From Arachis hypogaea (lineage: Eukaryota > Streptophyta > Magnoliopsida > Fabales > Fabaceae), in assembly GCF_003086295.3 (NCBI RefSeq), contig NC_092039.1:65615649-65679648 (forward strand): a stretch of DNA of 64,000 nt, written 5' to 3'. Positions 44,539 to 55,842 of the stretch are shown in pieces. The stretch's first letter is position 1, and each line of letters begins with the position of its first letter. The notes beneath the pieces are model-generated. The model worked only from the letters and a program-made list of their open reading frames with translations, did no database searches and was not told the origin of the DNA. The position numbers were made by a program, and so were the translations under genes.

Positions 44539-46097
44539 CAACACCAAACTTAAAGCTTGCTTGTCCCTAAGCAAGTACTAAAACATAAGAAGAATGAATG
44601 AAAGAGACAAGATGAACAAAATAAAAGTAAAATTCCTGGTTTATGGGGTTTCATGCATAGCAACTTAAGTTCATTACTTTACTAGATTTCAGGCCTTTAT
44701 CATGCCCTTGAACACTTGTTTGATTACATCCTTTGAGACTTCCTAATTATTGATCCTCCTTTCCCTTCTAGGATTTATTGGATTTCTTTTTAGGTTAAGT
44801 GCTCTGTAAGAGGGCGACTCTTTAAGATAAGCTTTCAGCCAGAACTCCCGAACCAGTTGGTTCAAGGTGCTAGGTGTTAAGGCACCCCTAAGGGCTTACA
44901 CCCTCAAGTCTCTTTCCCCCATACATACACACCACAGGCACATGGTTTGTTATTTTTCTTTCTTGAGACCTTGGTGTCCAGTGCCTCTTTGGGTTGCTAC
45001 GTGTTCTATAGCAAAGGTTACTCTTGATAGTGGACTTTCAGGTGATAATCCTGGATTAGTTAACCCAAGTTACCAAGTGATAAGGCACCCCTAAAAGCTT
45101 ATTCATCCAAGCATATCCCTTGCACATGAACACCACAGACACATGCCTCAATATTCAAACTCTTGGTACCTAGCATTATTTTTCATTATTTTTCTTTCCT
45201 TTTCACTTTTATTGCTCTTTCTATCTTCTTATTGGGATTTCATTATTTGGTTAGTCTCATAGGATATGTTTCAAGCATAGGATTCAGGATAGATAGTTGC
45301 CTTCCTACCTTGTTGGTGAACCAACTTAGCTAATTAGTCATCCTACCACAAACATTCAGAATTCACTTCACAAGATAACTCCACTCTTGTTCTTTTTATA
45401 ACATTTTATTTTTGATTGGCTTAAAGGACAATCATTCAAGTAAGCAAGATGAGAAATGCAGTAGGGACATTTAGACTAGCATACTTTGATGTGAATAAAG
45501 AGGAACAAGCAGAATATACATGTTTCTAGGAAAATATTCAATCAATTTTTTTTAACTAAAGCAGTGCAACTTGAGACAGTTCAATACAACCTCATGATGT
45601 CTTCTTTGGCATTATTGTCCTAGCATTTGCATCCTTGCTTGTCTCCTTGGATGATGAGGTATGATTATTCGCTGAGATTGATTAAATTCCTGTAACACTA
45701 TTGGAAGTTGCTTGTTCCCCAAGCACTTGGAAAATAGTTAGCATGCATGCATGCTTGTGAATTTCTGAACATGATTTGGTGTGTGAACACCAAACTTAGT
45801 TCATTGCCCAATACAGTAAATTGAATACATGAAGAAACCTCATGTGCTTTTATTAAGAAAACAACTATGAGCTAAAAAGACAAACTATGCATTAGAGGTT
45901 AAACCTCTGTCAAGTGAGTTCTATGGTTGTTAGAGCAATGCTTTCTCACTGAAGGGTTGCAATGCACTCTTTAGCTGGAATCTTTGGTGGAACACCAAAC
46001 TTAGAGTTCCATATTCACCCTTGAAATGGTTTGGTGTGCAACACAAAACTTAGCTCCTCACAATACAGAGAACTCAACTTGAAGTTTTTATTGGGCC
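44539..46097 (-). other. 3' non-coding region of D-
   Basis: It is the complement of the D+ region 30518-31530 and beyond. ACACCAAACTTA words occur at 44540 (next to the LTR), about 45789 and about 45992. Repeated 'CACCCCTAAGGGCTTA' and 'CCACAGGCACATG' phrases occur between 44880 and 45150. No gene is supported; short open frames there are unrelated to known proteins. Confidence 0.75.
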
Positions 46098-47618
46098 TGG
46101 TGCACGAAATTGCAATCACACTTTTGCAATTCCGCACAACTAACCAGCAAGTGCACTGGGTCGTCCAAGTAATACCTTACGTGAGTAAGGGTCGATCCCA
46201 CGGAGATTGTCGGCTTGAAGCAAGCTATGGTTATCTTGTAAATCTTAGTCAGGATATCAGAAATTATCAGGATTGATTGTGAAAAGTAAAAGAACATGAA
46301 ATAAGTACTTGTTTTGCAGTGATAGGGAATAGGTTGAGGTTTTGGAGATGCTCCATCTTCTGAATCTCTGCTTTCCTACTGTCTTCTTCTTCAAACACGC
46401 AAGGCTCCTTCCATGGCAAGCTGTATGCAAGGGTTTCACCGTTGTCAGTGGCTACCTCCCATCCTCTCAGTGGAAATGTTCAACGCACCCTGTCACGGCA
46501 CGGCTATCCATCTGTCGGTTCTCAATCAGGCCGGAATAGAATCCAGTGATTCTTTTGCGTCTGTCACTAACGCCCCGCATTCAGGAGTTTGAAGCTCGTC
46601 ACAGTCATTCAATCATTGAATCCTACTCAAAATACCACAGACAAGGTTTAGACCTTCCAGATTCTCTTGAATGCCGCCATCAGTTCTAGCTTATACCACG
46701 AAGATTCCGGTTAAAGAATCCAAGAGATATCTACTTAATCTAAGGTAGAACGGAGGTGGTTGTCAGGCACACGTTCATAGTTGAGAATGATGATGAGTGT
46801 CACGGATCATCACATTCATCTGGTTTAAGAACAAGTAATATCTTGGAATGGAAGCAAACATGATTGAATGAAAAACAGTAGTAATTGCATTAATCCATCA
46901 AGACACAACAGAGCTCCTCACCCCCAACCATGGGTTTTAGAGACTCATGCCGTGGAAAGTACACAAAGAAACATGTAAAGTGTCATGAGGCACAAATACA
47001 ATGTCAAAAGATCCTATTAATAGTAAACTAGTAACCTAGGGTATACAGAAATGAGTAAATGATGTAAAAATCCACTTCTGGGTCCACTTAGTGTGTGCTT
47101 GGGCTGAGCAATGAAGCATTTCGTGTAGAGACTTTTTCTGGAGTTAAACGCCAGCTTTTATGCCAGTTTGGGCGTTTAACTCCAAATTTTATGCCAGTTC
47201 CAGCGTTAAACGCTGGAAATTCTGAGGCTGATTTGCCACGCCGGTTTGGGCCATCAAATCTCGGGCAAAGTACAAACTATCATATATTGCTGGAAAGCCC
47301 AGGATGTCTACTTTCCAATGCCATTGAGAGCGTGCCAATTGGGCTTCTGTAGCTCCAGAAAATCCACTTCGAGTGCAGGGAGGTCAGAATCCAACAGCAT
47401 CTGCAGTCCTTTTCAGTCTCTGAATCAGATTTTTGCTCAGGACCCTCAATTTCAGCCAGAAAATACCTGAAATCACAGAAAAACACACAAACTCATAGTA
47501 AAGTCCAGAAAAGTGAATTTTAGCTAAAAACTAATAAAAATATACTAAAAACTAACTAAATCATACTAAAAACATACTAAAAACAATGCCAAAAAGCGTA
47601 CAAATTATTCGCTCATCA
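46098..47618 (-). repeat. 3' LTR of F
   Basis: It is nearly identical to 55843-57357. It has the U5 hairpin CCTTACGTGAGTAAGG at 46175-46190 and, near 47130-47220, the palindrome words GGAGTTAAACGCC/GGCGTTTAACTCC and CCAGCGTTAAACGCTGG. Small differences from the 5' LTR are visible at several sites. Confidence 0.92.
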
Positions 47619-48559
47619 CAACACCAAACTTAAATTGTTGCTTGTCCCCAAGCAACTGAAAATCAAAATAGGATAAAAAGAAGAGAATATACTATAGACT
47701 CCAAAATATCAAGGAAACTTAGCTCCAATTAGATGAGCGGGACTAGTAGCTTTTTGCCTCCGAACAGTTTTGGCATCTCACTCTATCCTTTGAAGTTCAG
47801 AATGATTGGCATCTATAAGAACTCAGAACTCAGATAGTGTTATTGATTCTCCTAGTTAAGTATAATGATTCTTGAACGTAGCCAGTGTATGAGTCTTGGC
47901 TGTGGCCCAAAGCACTCTGTCTTCTAGTATTACCACCGGATACATACATGCCACAGACACATAATTGGGTGAACCTTTGCAGATTGTGACCCAGCTTTGC
48001 TAGAGTCCCCAATTAGAGGTGTCCAGGGTTCTTAAGCACACTCTTTTTGCCTTGGATCACAACTTCATTTCTTTCTTTTTCTTTCTTTTTCTCTCCTTTT
48101 TTTTCGACATTTTTTTTTGTATCCACTGCTTTTTCTTGCTTCAAGAATCAATTAGATGATTTTTTTAGATCCTCAATAACAGTTCTCTTTTTCCTCATTC
48201 TTTCAAGAGCCAAAAATTTTTAACATTCTCAAAACAACAAATTCAAGAGACATATGCACTGTTCAAGCATTCATTCGGGAAACAAAAATTATTGTCACCA
48301 CATCAAACTAATTCAACTAGTTTCAAGGATAAATTTCGAAATCCTGTACTTCTTGTTCTTTTGTGATTAAAACATTTTTCATTTAAGAGAGGTGATGGAT
48401 TCATAGGACATTCATAGCTTTAAGACATGAATTTTAAATTTTATTAATTATGAATTAAGAACAAGACTCAAAAATAGATATAAGATGAGACTAAAAAAAA
48501 TTAGAAAACAAAAATTTAAACTAGGCTCCTAATGATAGAGGTTTTGACAGAGTTAGGAC
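47619..48559 (-). other. 3' non-coding region of F
   Basis: This follows the third gene and ends at the 3' LTR with the complement of TTTAAGTTTGGTGTTG. It has pyrimidine-rich and A-rich runs but no gene, and aligns with the corresponding regions of E1, G and H. Confidence 0.8.
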
Positions 48560-49672
48560 TCAACAACCTTGATTTTGAGAAGTGGATGCACCCTCAACTT
48601 GAGAGGAGAGCTTTTGGCGTTTCAATTCTTGGAGTTCACGCCCCTGCTTCTCTTGTTCTTTCAGCAATTTGCAGAGCATGCAGTTCTGATTCTGCTGTTC
48701 TTCCTTCAGTTGCTCCATAGTTTCTTGTAACTTGATGATAGATGCTTCTAGGCTGGTCCAGTAGTCAATTTTAGGGAATTCAGGGAGGAATTCCTGCGCC
48801 CTCCTCTTGATAGAGTTGTCTTGCATTTGTCCTTCCATTGACTTCTTGGTGATTGGATGTTCAATGGGTATGAATTCATCTACTCCCATCTTTACCCCAG
48901 CCTCTTTACAGAGCAAGGAAATCAAGCTTGGATAAGCCAATTTGGCTTCAGTGGAATTCTTATTTGCAATTGTGTAGATCTCACAAGCAATCACATGATG
49001 AACCTCCACTTCTTTTCCAAGCATAATGCAATGAATCATCACTGCTCTCTTGATGGTGACCTCAGAACGGTTGCTAGTGGGCAGTATGGAACGCCCAATA
49101 AAGTCTAGCCACCCTCTTGCAATTGGTTTGAGGTCTCCCTTCTTGAGTTGGTTTGGGACACCCTTTGAATTGGTTATCCACTTAGTTCCAGGGAGGCATA
49201 TGTCCTCTAGAACTTGATCCAACCCTTTATCTGCTCTCACCATTCTCCTATTAAAGGATTCAGGATCATCCTGCAGTTGAGGCAGTTTGAAGATTTCTCT
49301 TATTTTGTCCAGATGGAAGTACATAACTTTCCATCTGACCATGGTTCTGTAAGTATGGTAAGCAGTTCCAGTCATTCTCTGCTTATCTGTTAGCCACAGA
49401 TTTGAGTAGAATTCCTGAACCATATTCCTTCCAACCTTTATCTCAGGATTGGTTAGAACTTCCCATTCTCTGTTTCGAATTTGCTCTTGGATCCCCGGAT
49501 ATTCATCTTCTTTCAGATCAAATTTAACTTCCGGGATCACTGACCTCAGACCCATTATCTTGTGATAATGGTCTTCATGTTCTTTGGTTAAGAACTTCTC
49601 TTGATTCCAAAGATTCTTTGGATTATTCTCTTTCTTTCCTCTTAAATTGGTTTGTTTTCCCTTAGGAGCCAT
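48560..49672 (-). CDS. Third gene of F (envelope position), unbroken, 370 codons
   Basis: The start at 49672 ('MAPKGKQTNLRGKKENN') was chosen because H has the same start. A 35-codon hydrophobic in-frame extension to 49777 exists but overlaps a CTAAGTTTGGTGTGC word. The protein has a basic N-terminus, a central region with 'GLRSVIPEVKFDLKEDEYPG', 'MVQEFYSNLWL' and 'YFHLDKIREIFKLPQLQDD', and a C-terminal coiled coil of about 60 residues rich in Glu, Gln and Leu. No clear transmembrane anchor is seen. It sits between integrase and the 3' LTR, the slot of env-like genes in Athila elements. By memory it fits the 'putative plant transposon protein' family. Function is unknown. It is the only full-length open gene of F. 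Confidence 0.75.
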   Translation of the reverse strand: MAPKGKQTNLRGKKENNPKNLWNQEKFLTKEHEDHYHKIMGLRSVIPEVKFDLKEDEYPGIQEQIRNREWEVLTNPEIKVGRNMVQEFYSNLWLTDKQRMTGTAYHTYRTMVRWKVMYFHLDKIREIFKLPQLQDDPESFNRRMVRADKGLDQVLEDICLPGTKWITNSKGVPNQLKKGDLKPIARGWLDFIGRSILPTSNRSEVTIKRAVMIHCIMLGKEVEVHHVIACEIYTIANKNSTEAKLAYPSLISLLCKEAGVKMGVDEFIPIEHPITKKSMEGQMQDNSIKRRAQEFLPEFPKIDYWTSLEASIIKLQETMEQLKEEQQNQNCMLCKLLKEQEKQGRELQELKRQKLSSQVEGASTSQNQGC

Positions 49673-50075
49673 GATCTTGATGAATCTTGGCTTAGTGATC
49701 ACGGAAAAGCACACCAAACTTAGAGGTTTGCTTGTCCTCAAGCAAAAGAAAGGAAAGAAGAGAGAGGAGGAGAGCAAATTCGAATGGTGTGGGGGAATGA
49801 GGAGGCCAAACGTGTTTTATAAGGGGGAAAAGGAGATTTCGAAAAATTGAAAGGGGATTTGAGAAGATATGGAGAGAATTTGAGAGAAGGGTGTGTTTTT
49901 AAACAAGATTTGGGATTGATTTGAGAGATTTGAAGAATGATTTTTGATTTTTGAAGATTTGAAAGTGAATGATGAAAGGTTGAGATGTATTTATGTAGAA
50001 AAGTACGGGTAAGAAAAGGAAAGTTTGAAAAAAAAATTTGATTTGAAAACAAAATCTTGGTCCCCCCACCTTTCT

Positions 50076-50285
50076 GGCGTTAAACGCCCAGAATGGCACC
50101 CATTCTAGCGTTTAACGCCCATTTGTTGCCCATTGTGGGCGTTTAACGCCCAGCCAGGTGCCCTGGCTGGCGTTAAACGCCAGGATTCCCTTTATCACTG
50201 GGCGTTTTGCTAAACGCCCAGGAATGGTGCCCATTCTGGCGTTTAACGCCCAAAATGCCCCTTACTGGCGTTTTTTCGCCAGTAA
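50076..50285 (-). repeat. Palindrome array GGCGTTTAACGCC of F
   Basis: Seven copies of the word, variously CTGGCGTTAAACGCC, GGGCGTTTAACGCCC or GGCGTTTTTTCGCC, are spaced by 15-30 bases in the gap between integrase and the third gene. The flanking non-coding parts (49673-50075 and 50286-50447) include a leader-like A/T-rich stretch and the post-pol hairpin at 50390-50405. Confidence 0.88.
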
Positions 50286-50447
50286 GCTCTTTTTCTCTGC
50301 TTTTTGCGCTGAATCCTTCTGTAACTCTGTGAATTCCTTCATTTTTGATACTTGCCTTTGTAAAAACAAAACATATAACCTTCTAATGACTGGGTTGCCT
50401 CCCAGCAAGCGCTTCTTTACTGTCTTTAGCTGGGCCTTTACTGAGAA

Positions 50448-51452
50448 TCACTCAAGTCTCAGTTTTGAGCATTCCTGCTCAAAATTGCCTTCAAGATAAT
50501 GCTTGATTCTCTGTCCATTAACAATGAACTTTTTGTCAGAATCAATATCCTGAAGCTCAACATATCCATATGGTGACACTCCTGTAATCACATACGGACC
50601 CCTCCACCGGGATTTAAGTTTTCCTGGAAACAGTCTGAGCCTAGAGTTGAAGAGCAGAACTTTTTGTCCTGGCTCAAAGATTCTGGATGACAACTTCTTG
50701 TCATGCCACTTCTTTGCCTTTTCTTTATAAATTTTTGCATTTTCAAAGGCATTGAGTCTGAACTCCTCTAGCTCATTTAGCTGGAGCAATCTTTTTTCAC
50801 CAGCTAACTGAGCATCCATGTTTAGGAATCTGGTTGCCCAGTAGGCTTTATGTTCCAGTTCCACGGGCAGATGACAGGCCTTCCCATACACCAGCTGGTA
50901 TGGAGAGGTTCCTATAGGAGTCTTGAATGCTGTTCTGTATGCCCACAGAGCATCATCCAAGCTCTTTGCCCAATCCTTTCTTCGGGCTATCATAGTCCGT
51001 TCCAAAATTCTTTTTAGCTCTCTGTTAGAGACTTCAGCTTGCCCATTTGTCTGTGGATGGTATGGAGTTGCCACTTTGTGGCTAATTCCATATCTAACCA
51101 TAGCAGAGTATAGCTGTCTATTGCAGAAATGAGTGCCCCCGTCACTGATTAGTACTCTGGGAACACCAAATCTGCTGAAGATGTGTTTCTGGAGGAATTT
51201 CAGCACGGTCTTGGTATCATTAGTGGGTGTAGCAATTGCTTCTACCCACTTAGATACATAGTCCACTGCCACCAGAATGTAAGTGTTTGAGTATGATGGT
51301 GGGAATGGACCCATGAAGTCAATTCCCCATACATCAAACAATTCTATCTCTAATATCCCTTGTTGAGGCATGGCATATCCGTGAGGCAAGTTACCAGCTC
51401 TTTGGCAGCTGTCACAGTTACGCACAAACTCTCGGGCATCTTTATAGAGAGT
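50448..51452 (-). CDS. pol: Integrase segment of F pol
   Basis: This is open from just after a TAG (51453-51455) to 50448. Counting from the Met at 51425, the catalytic residues are D36 ('GIDFMGPFP'), D95 ('SDGGTHF') and E131 ('GQAEVSNRE'), with the usual 35-residue gap between the second D and E. The Cys pair 'CDSC' of the HHCC zinc finger is at the start; its His pair ('[11 protein letters not shown]') lies upstream of the TAG. The C-terminal part has '[16 protein letters not shown]', the integrase C-terminal barrel region. Integrase inserts the DNA copy into the genome. The catalytic residues are kept, but the stop separates it from RT. Confidence 0.9.
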   Translation of the reverse strand, partial: TLYKDAREFVRNCDSCQRAGNLPHGYAMPQQGILEIELFDVWGIDFMGPFPPSYSNTYILVAVDYVSKWVEAIATPTNDTKTVLKFLQKHIFSRFGVPRVLISDGGTHFCNRQLYSAMVRYGISHKVATPYHPQTNGQAEVSNRELKRILERTMIARRKDWAKSLDDALWAYRTAFKTPIGTSPYQLVYGKACHLPVELEHKAYWATRFLNMDAQLAGEKRLLQLNELEEFRLNAFENAKIYKEKAKKWHDKKLSSRIFEPGQKVLLFNSRLRLFPGKLKSRWRGPYVITGVSPYGYVELQDIDSDKKFIVNGQRIKHYLEGNFEQECSKLRLE

Positions 51453-51953
51453 AGGCTAGTAGAAGCCACATTGGAGGACTTTAGTGGCTGTTCGCTCACT
51501 TCCAAAATGTCCTCCATACTGTGATCCATGGCAGTGCCACAGGATCCTTTGTGATTCTTCTCTGGGTACACATCTGCGGATCATTCCGTCTGCACATCTC
51601 TTAAAGAGATATGGTTCATCCCAGAGGTAGTACTTGGCATCTGAAATTAATTTCTTTCTTTGCACTCTGCTGTACTCCTGGGGTATGAACCTCACAGCTT
51701 TATAATTTGCAATATCTGCAAACCATGGAGCTTCTTGAATGGTAAAGAGTTGCTCATCTGGGAAAGTCTCTGAGATCTCAGTAGAAGGGAGGGACGCCCC
51801 AGCTACTAGTTCTATTCGGGACAAATGATCAGCTACTTGGTTCTCTGTCCCTTTTCTGTCTCTTATTTCTATATCAAACTCTTGCAGAAGCAACACCCAT
51901 CTTATCCTGCTTTGTGAGTAAGTATTTAAGAGCAGCATGGTCAGTGTACACAA
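51453..51953 (-). pseudogene. pol: RNase H end and integrase zinc-finger segment of F pol
   Basis: This frame carries '[19 protein letters not shown]' and '[12 protein letters not shown]' (end of the RNase H region), a linker, '[16 protein letters not shown]' and the His pair of the integrase finger, then ends at TAG 51453-51455 where D- has Trp. Its first codons overlap the RT frame in another phase because about ten bases were lost near 51905. Confidence 0.8.
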
Positions 51954-53256
51954 CCACTTTGGATCCCACTAGATAGGATCTAAACTTGTCAATGGCATAG
52001 ACCACTGCAAGTAACTCTTTTTCTGTGGTTGTGTAATTCTTCTGTGCATCATTTAGAACACGGCTGGCATAATAAATGACGTGCAGAAGTTTGTTATGCC
52101 TCTGTCCCAACACTGCACCAATGGCATGGTCACTGGCATCACACATTAGTTCAAATGGCAATGTCCAGTCTGGTGCAGAGATGACTGGTGCTGTGACCAG
52201 CTTGGCTTTCAGGGTCTCAAATGCCTGCAGACACTGTGTATCAAACACAAATGGTGTGTCAGCAGCTAGCAGATTACTCAGAGGTTTTGCAATTTTCGAA
52301 AAATCCTTTATAAACCTTCTGTAGAATCCTGCATGCCCCAGAAAGCTTCTGATTGCCTTAACATTGGTAGGTGGTGGTAATTTTTCAATTACCTCTACCT
52401 TTGCCTTATCCACCTCTATTCCCCTGCTTGAAATTTTGTGTCCAAGGACAATTCCCTCAGTCACCATAAAGTGACATTTCTCCCAGTTTAAAACCAGGTT
52501 AGTCTCTTGGCACCTTTTCAGGAAAAGTGCTAGGTGGTTAAGACATGAGCTGAATGAGTCTCCATATACTGAGAAGTCATCCATGAAGACTTCCAGGAAT
52601 TTCTCCACCATGTCAGAGAAGATGGATAGCATGCATCTCTGAAAGGTTGCAGGAGCATTACACAGACCAAAAGGCATCCTCCTGTAGGTAAACACGCCAG
52701 AAGGGCAAGTAAATGTTGTTTTCTCTTGGTCCTGAGGATCTACTGCAATTTGGTTGTAACCTGAATAGCCATCCAAAAAGCAGTAATAATCATGACCAGC
52801 TAGTCTTTCTAGCATTTGGTCTATGAATGGTAAAGGAAAATGATCCTTTCTGGTGGCTGTATTGAGCCTTCTGTAGTCAATACACATACGCCACCCTGTG
52901 ACTGTTCTTGTAGGAACCAGTTCATTTTTTTCATTATGAACCATTGTCATGCCTCCCTTCTTGGGGACAACTTGTACAGGGCTCACCCAGGGGCTATCAA
53001 AAATAGGATAAATAATTCCAACCTCTAGTAATTTAGTGACCTCTTTCTGCACCACCTCCTTCATGGCTGGATTTAGCCTCCTCTGTGGTTGGACCACTGG
53101 TTTGGCATTATCCTCCAACAGGATCTTGTGCATGCATCTAGCTGGGCTAATGCCCTTAAGATCACTTATGGACCACCCAAGAGCTGTCTTGTGTGTCCTT
53201 AGCACTTGAATCAGTGCTTCCTCTTCCTGTGGATTTAAAGCAGAGCTTATAATCAC
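51874..53256 (-). CDS. pol: Reverse transcriptase and RNase H segment of F pol
   Basis: This 460-codon open stretch carries the RT blocks in order: '[15 protein letters not shown]' (88-102), '[10 protein letters not shown]' (161-170), '[14 protein letters not shown]' (194-207) and the catalytic 'FMDDFSV' (224-230). RNase H follows with 'CDASD' (372-376), 'TEKEL' (411-415) and 'TDHAALKYL' (438-446). The order protease-RT-RNase H-integrase is that of Ty3/gypsy. The frame is one step off from gag-protease, and it runs out after 'LLTKQD' because of a short deletion. RT copies the element RNA into DNA inside the gag particle. Confidence 0.92.
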   Translation of the reverse strand: MIISSALNPQEEEALIQVLRTHKTALGWSISDLKGISPARCMHKILLEDNAKPVVQPQRRLNPAMKEVVQKEVTKLLEVGIIYPIFDSPWVSPVQVVPKKGGMTMVHNEKNELVPTRTVTGWRMCIDYRRLNTATRKDHFPLPFIDQMLERLAGHDYYCFLDGYSGYNQIAVDPQDQEKTTFTCPSGVFTYRRMPFGLCNAPATFQRCMLSIFSDMVEKFLEVFMDDFSVYGDSFSSCLNHLALFLKRCQETNLVLNWEKCHFMVTEGIVLGHKISSRGIEVDKAKVEVIEKLPPPTNVKAIRSFLGHAGFYRRFIKDFSKIAKPLSNLLAADTPFVFDTQCLQAFETLKAKLVTAPVISAPDWTLPFELMCDASDHAIGAVLGQRHNKLLHVIYYASRVLNDAQKNYTTTEKELLAVVYAIDKFRSYLVGSKVVVYTDHAALKYLLTKQDKMGVASARV

Positions 53257-55292
53257 TGGAAAAGTGTCACCCTCTCCCAGAAATGCATACTTTCAGTCAT
53301 ATTGATCTCTTCCACCAAAGAGTCAATAATGTCAGTGCCCATGCAGTCATTTGGTGTGTCTGGATGCTGCATAGCTTTTACAGCACTCAACTTGAACTCA
53401 TCCTCATTGACTCTCAGGGTTACTTCCCCTTTTTGTACATCAATGAGAGTTCGTCCAGTTGCTAGGAATGGTCTTCCTAGAATGAGAGTTGCACTCTTGT
53501 GCTCCTCCATTTCCAGCACCACAAAGTCAGTTGGAAAGGCGAATGGCCCAACCTTGACAATCATGTCCTCTATTATGCCTGATGGATATTTAATGGAGCC
53601 ATCAGCAAGTTGGAGGCATATCCGGGTTGGTTTGACTTCTTCAGTCAACCCAAGCTTTCTGATAGTGGATGCAGGTATTAGATTGATACTTGCTCCAAGA
53701 TCACATAGGGCTGTCTTGGTGCAAGCACCTTCTAATGTGCATGGTATCATAAAGCTTCCTGGATCTTGAAGCTTTTCTGGTAAGCTTTTCAAAATGACTG
53801 CACTGCATTCTTCAGTGAGAAATACTTTTTCAGTTTCTCTCCAATCCTTCTTATGACTTAAGATTTCTTTCATGAACTTAGCATAAGAAGGTATTTGCTC
53901 AAGTGCCTCTGCAAACGGAATCTTTATTTCAAGAGTCCTTAGATAGTTTGCAAAGCGGGCAAATTGCTTATCCTATTCCGCTTGGCGGAGTTTTTGAGGA
54001 TAAGGCATCTTGGCTTTATATTCTTCAACCTTAGATGCTGCAGGTTTATTCCTTACAGAAGTGGTTGAAGAAGCCTTGTTAGAGGGATTACTGTCAGCAC
54101 TCTCAGGTGTCTGATCCTCCCTTGGCGTCTGAACGCCAGGATTGGGTGAAAAATGGGCGTTTAACGCCAACTTTTCCCCCTTTTTTGGCGTTTGAACGCC
54201 AGAGCTAGGCAGGGAATGGGCGTTTAACGCCAGCTTTCCCCCCTTTTCTGGCGTTTGAACGCCAAAAGTGTTCCTCTCTGGGCTCTTACTGTCCTCAGAG
54301 GGATTTTGAACAGTGGTTTGGTTATCCTCTGTCAATTGTTCCTTATTTGGCTTTTTGCTCTTTCGAGCAGTGTTATTCAGTGTCTTCCCACTCCTCAATT
54401 GAACTGCTTGACATTCCTCTGTTATCTGTTTAGATATTTGCTGTTTTGCTTGATTCAACTGCAGTTCTATGTTCTTGTTAGTAACTTTAGTTTCATGGAG
54501 CATTTCTTTAAATTCTGCTAACTGTTCTGTCATCAGGAGCAATTGTTGATTATGCTCAATCATCTGTTCTTGAGGATTAGGATCAGTGACTACTGTCATG
54601 ACTTCCTCTTTTGGAGAGAACTCATTGCTAGAGTACAAATATTGGTTTCTAGCAACAGTGTCTATAAGCTCTTGAGCCTCTTCAATTGTCTTCCTCATGT
54701 GCATAGAACCACCAGCTGAGTGGTCTAAAGACATCTGAGCTTTTTCTGTAAGCCCATAGTAGAAAATGTCTAACTGTACCCACTCTGAAAACATTTCAGA
54801 GGGGCATTTTCTTAGCATACCTCTATACCTCTCCCAGGCATTATAAAGGGATTCATTATCCTCTTGTTTAAAGCCTTGGATGTCCAGCCTTAGCTGTGTC
54901 ATCCTCTTTGGAGGGTAAAAGTGATTCAGGAATTTGTCTGATAACTGTTTCCATGTCTTTATGCTTGCTGTAGGTTGGTTATTCAACCACCTCTTAGCTT
55001 GATCTTTTACAGCAAATGGAAACAATAATAGTCTGTAGACATCCTGATCCACCTCTTTATCATGTACTGTGTCAGCAATTTGTAAGAACTGTGCCAGAAA
55101 CTCAGTAGGCTCTTCCTGTGGAAGACCGGAATACTGGCAATTTTGCTACACTATGATAATGAGTTGAGGATTTAGCTCAAAGCTGCTTGCTTTGATGGGA
55201 GGTGTACAGATGCTACTCCCATATGCAGCTGTAATGGGGTTAGCATAAGACCCCAGAGTCCTTCTGGACTGTTCAATCCCACTTAGATCCAT
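53253..55292 (-). pseudogene. gag: gag-protease of F, two stops and a terminal frameshift
   Basis: ATG at 55292 lies 527 bases after the primer site. TAG at 55146-55148 interrupts codon 49. The capsid region follows ('DVYRLLLFPFAVKDQAK', 'HFYPPKRMTQLR', 'NAWERYRGMLRKCPSEMF'), then 'AVQLRSGKTL'. A repeated segment (54121-54260) reads LALNAH and GVQTP in turn, encoded by GGCGTT...AACGCC palindromes. A second TAG lies at 53970-53972. The protease has DLG at residues 58-60 of the last open piece ('ALCDLGASINLIP') and 'LILGRPFLAT'. A deletion near 53290 shifts the frame before RT. Confidence 0.88.
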
Positions 55293-55818
55293 GATGGATA
55301 AAGGGAAAGGATATGGATTGCAAGTAGATAATTTTTTTTTGAATCAACCGAAAAAAAATAAAATAGAAGGAAAATAAAGTAAAAAAAATTCGAAAATTAA
55401 AAGAAAATAAGATCAAAGCAAATTGAAAACTGAATCAATTAGTCAATTAGAAAGATTTTGAGATTAGCAATTAAAAAGATATGATTGAAAAATTTTATGA
55501 AAAAGATTTGATTTTTGAAATGAGGAAAGAGAAAAACAACAAAATGACACCAAACTTAAAATTTTTAGCAAATCAAACACTAATTTTCGAAAATTTTAAG
55601 GGAAAAACACAAGGAGGACACCAAACTTAGAAGTTTTACGGATCAAAAAGGGACTAAAGACATGCAAATTCGAAAATTAAACGAAAAACAAAAGCATGCA
55701 ATTGACACCAAACTTAAAATATGAAACTAGACTCAACTAAAAGACTCTAAACCAACAAAAATAAAACAGTCCTAATCTAAGCAACAAGATAAGCCGTCAG
55801 TTGTCCAAACTCGAACAA
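55293..55818 (-). other. Leader of F
   Basis: This is a non-coding, A-rich leader with three ACACCAAACTTA words (about 55546, 55618 and 55705). It is shorter than those of E1 and I, and lacks their pre-gag hairpin. Confidence 0.75.
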
Positions 55819-55836
55819 TCCCCGGCAACGGCGCCA
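55819..55836 (-). promoter_or_regulatory. Primer-binding site of F (perfect tRNA-Asp match)
   Basis: On the minus strand it reads TGGCGCCGTTGCCGGGGA, the exact complement of the last 18 bases of plant tRNA-Asp(GTC) including CCA, as recalled. It lies six bases inside the 5' LTR. Confidence 0.93.
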
Positions 55837-55842
55837 AAAACT

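Noticed and set aside
44867..45094. A possible small gene in the D- 3' region
   Set aside because: It is a plus-strand frame in the 3' non-coding region of a minus-strand element, lacks homology to the gag-pol proteins, and its homologous stretch in C (about 16100-16450) is not open in the same way.
50158..50499. A 113-codon plus-strand frame over the F palindrome array
   Set aside because: It is an antisense by-product of the GGCGTTTAACGCC array and the integrase end; E1 has similar frames at its arrays (6012-6310 and 9556-9771).
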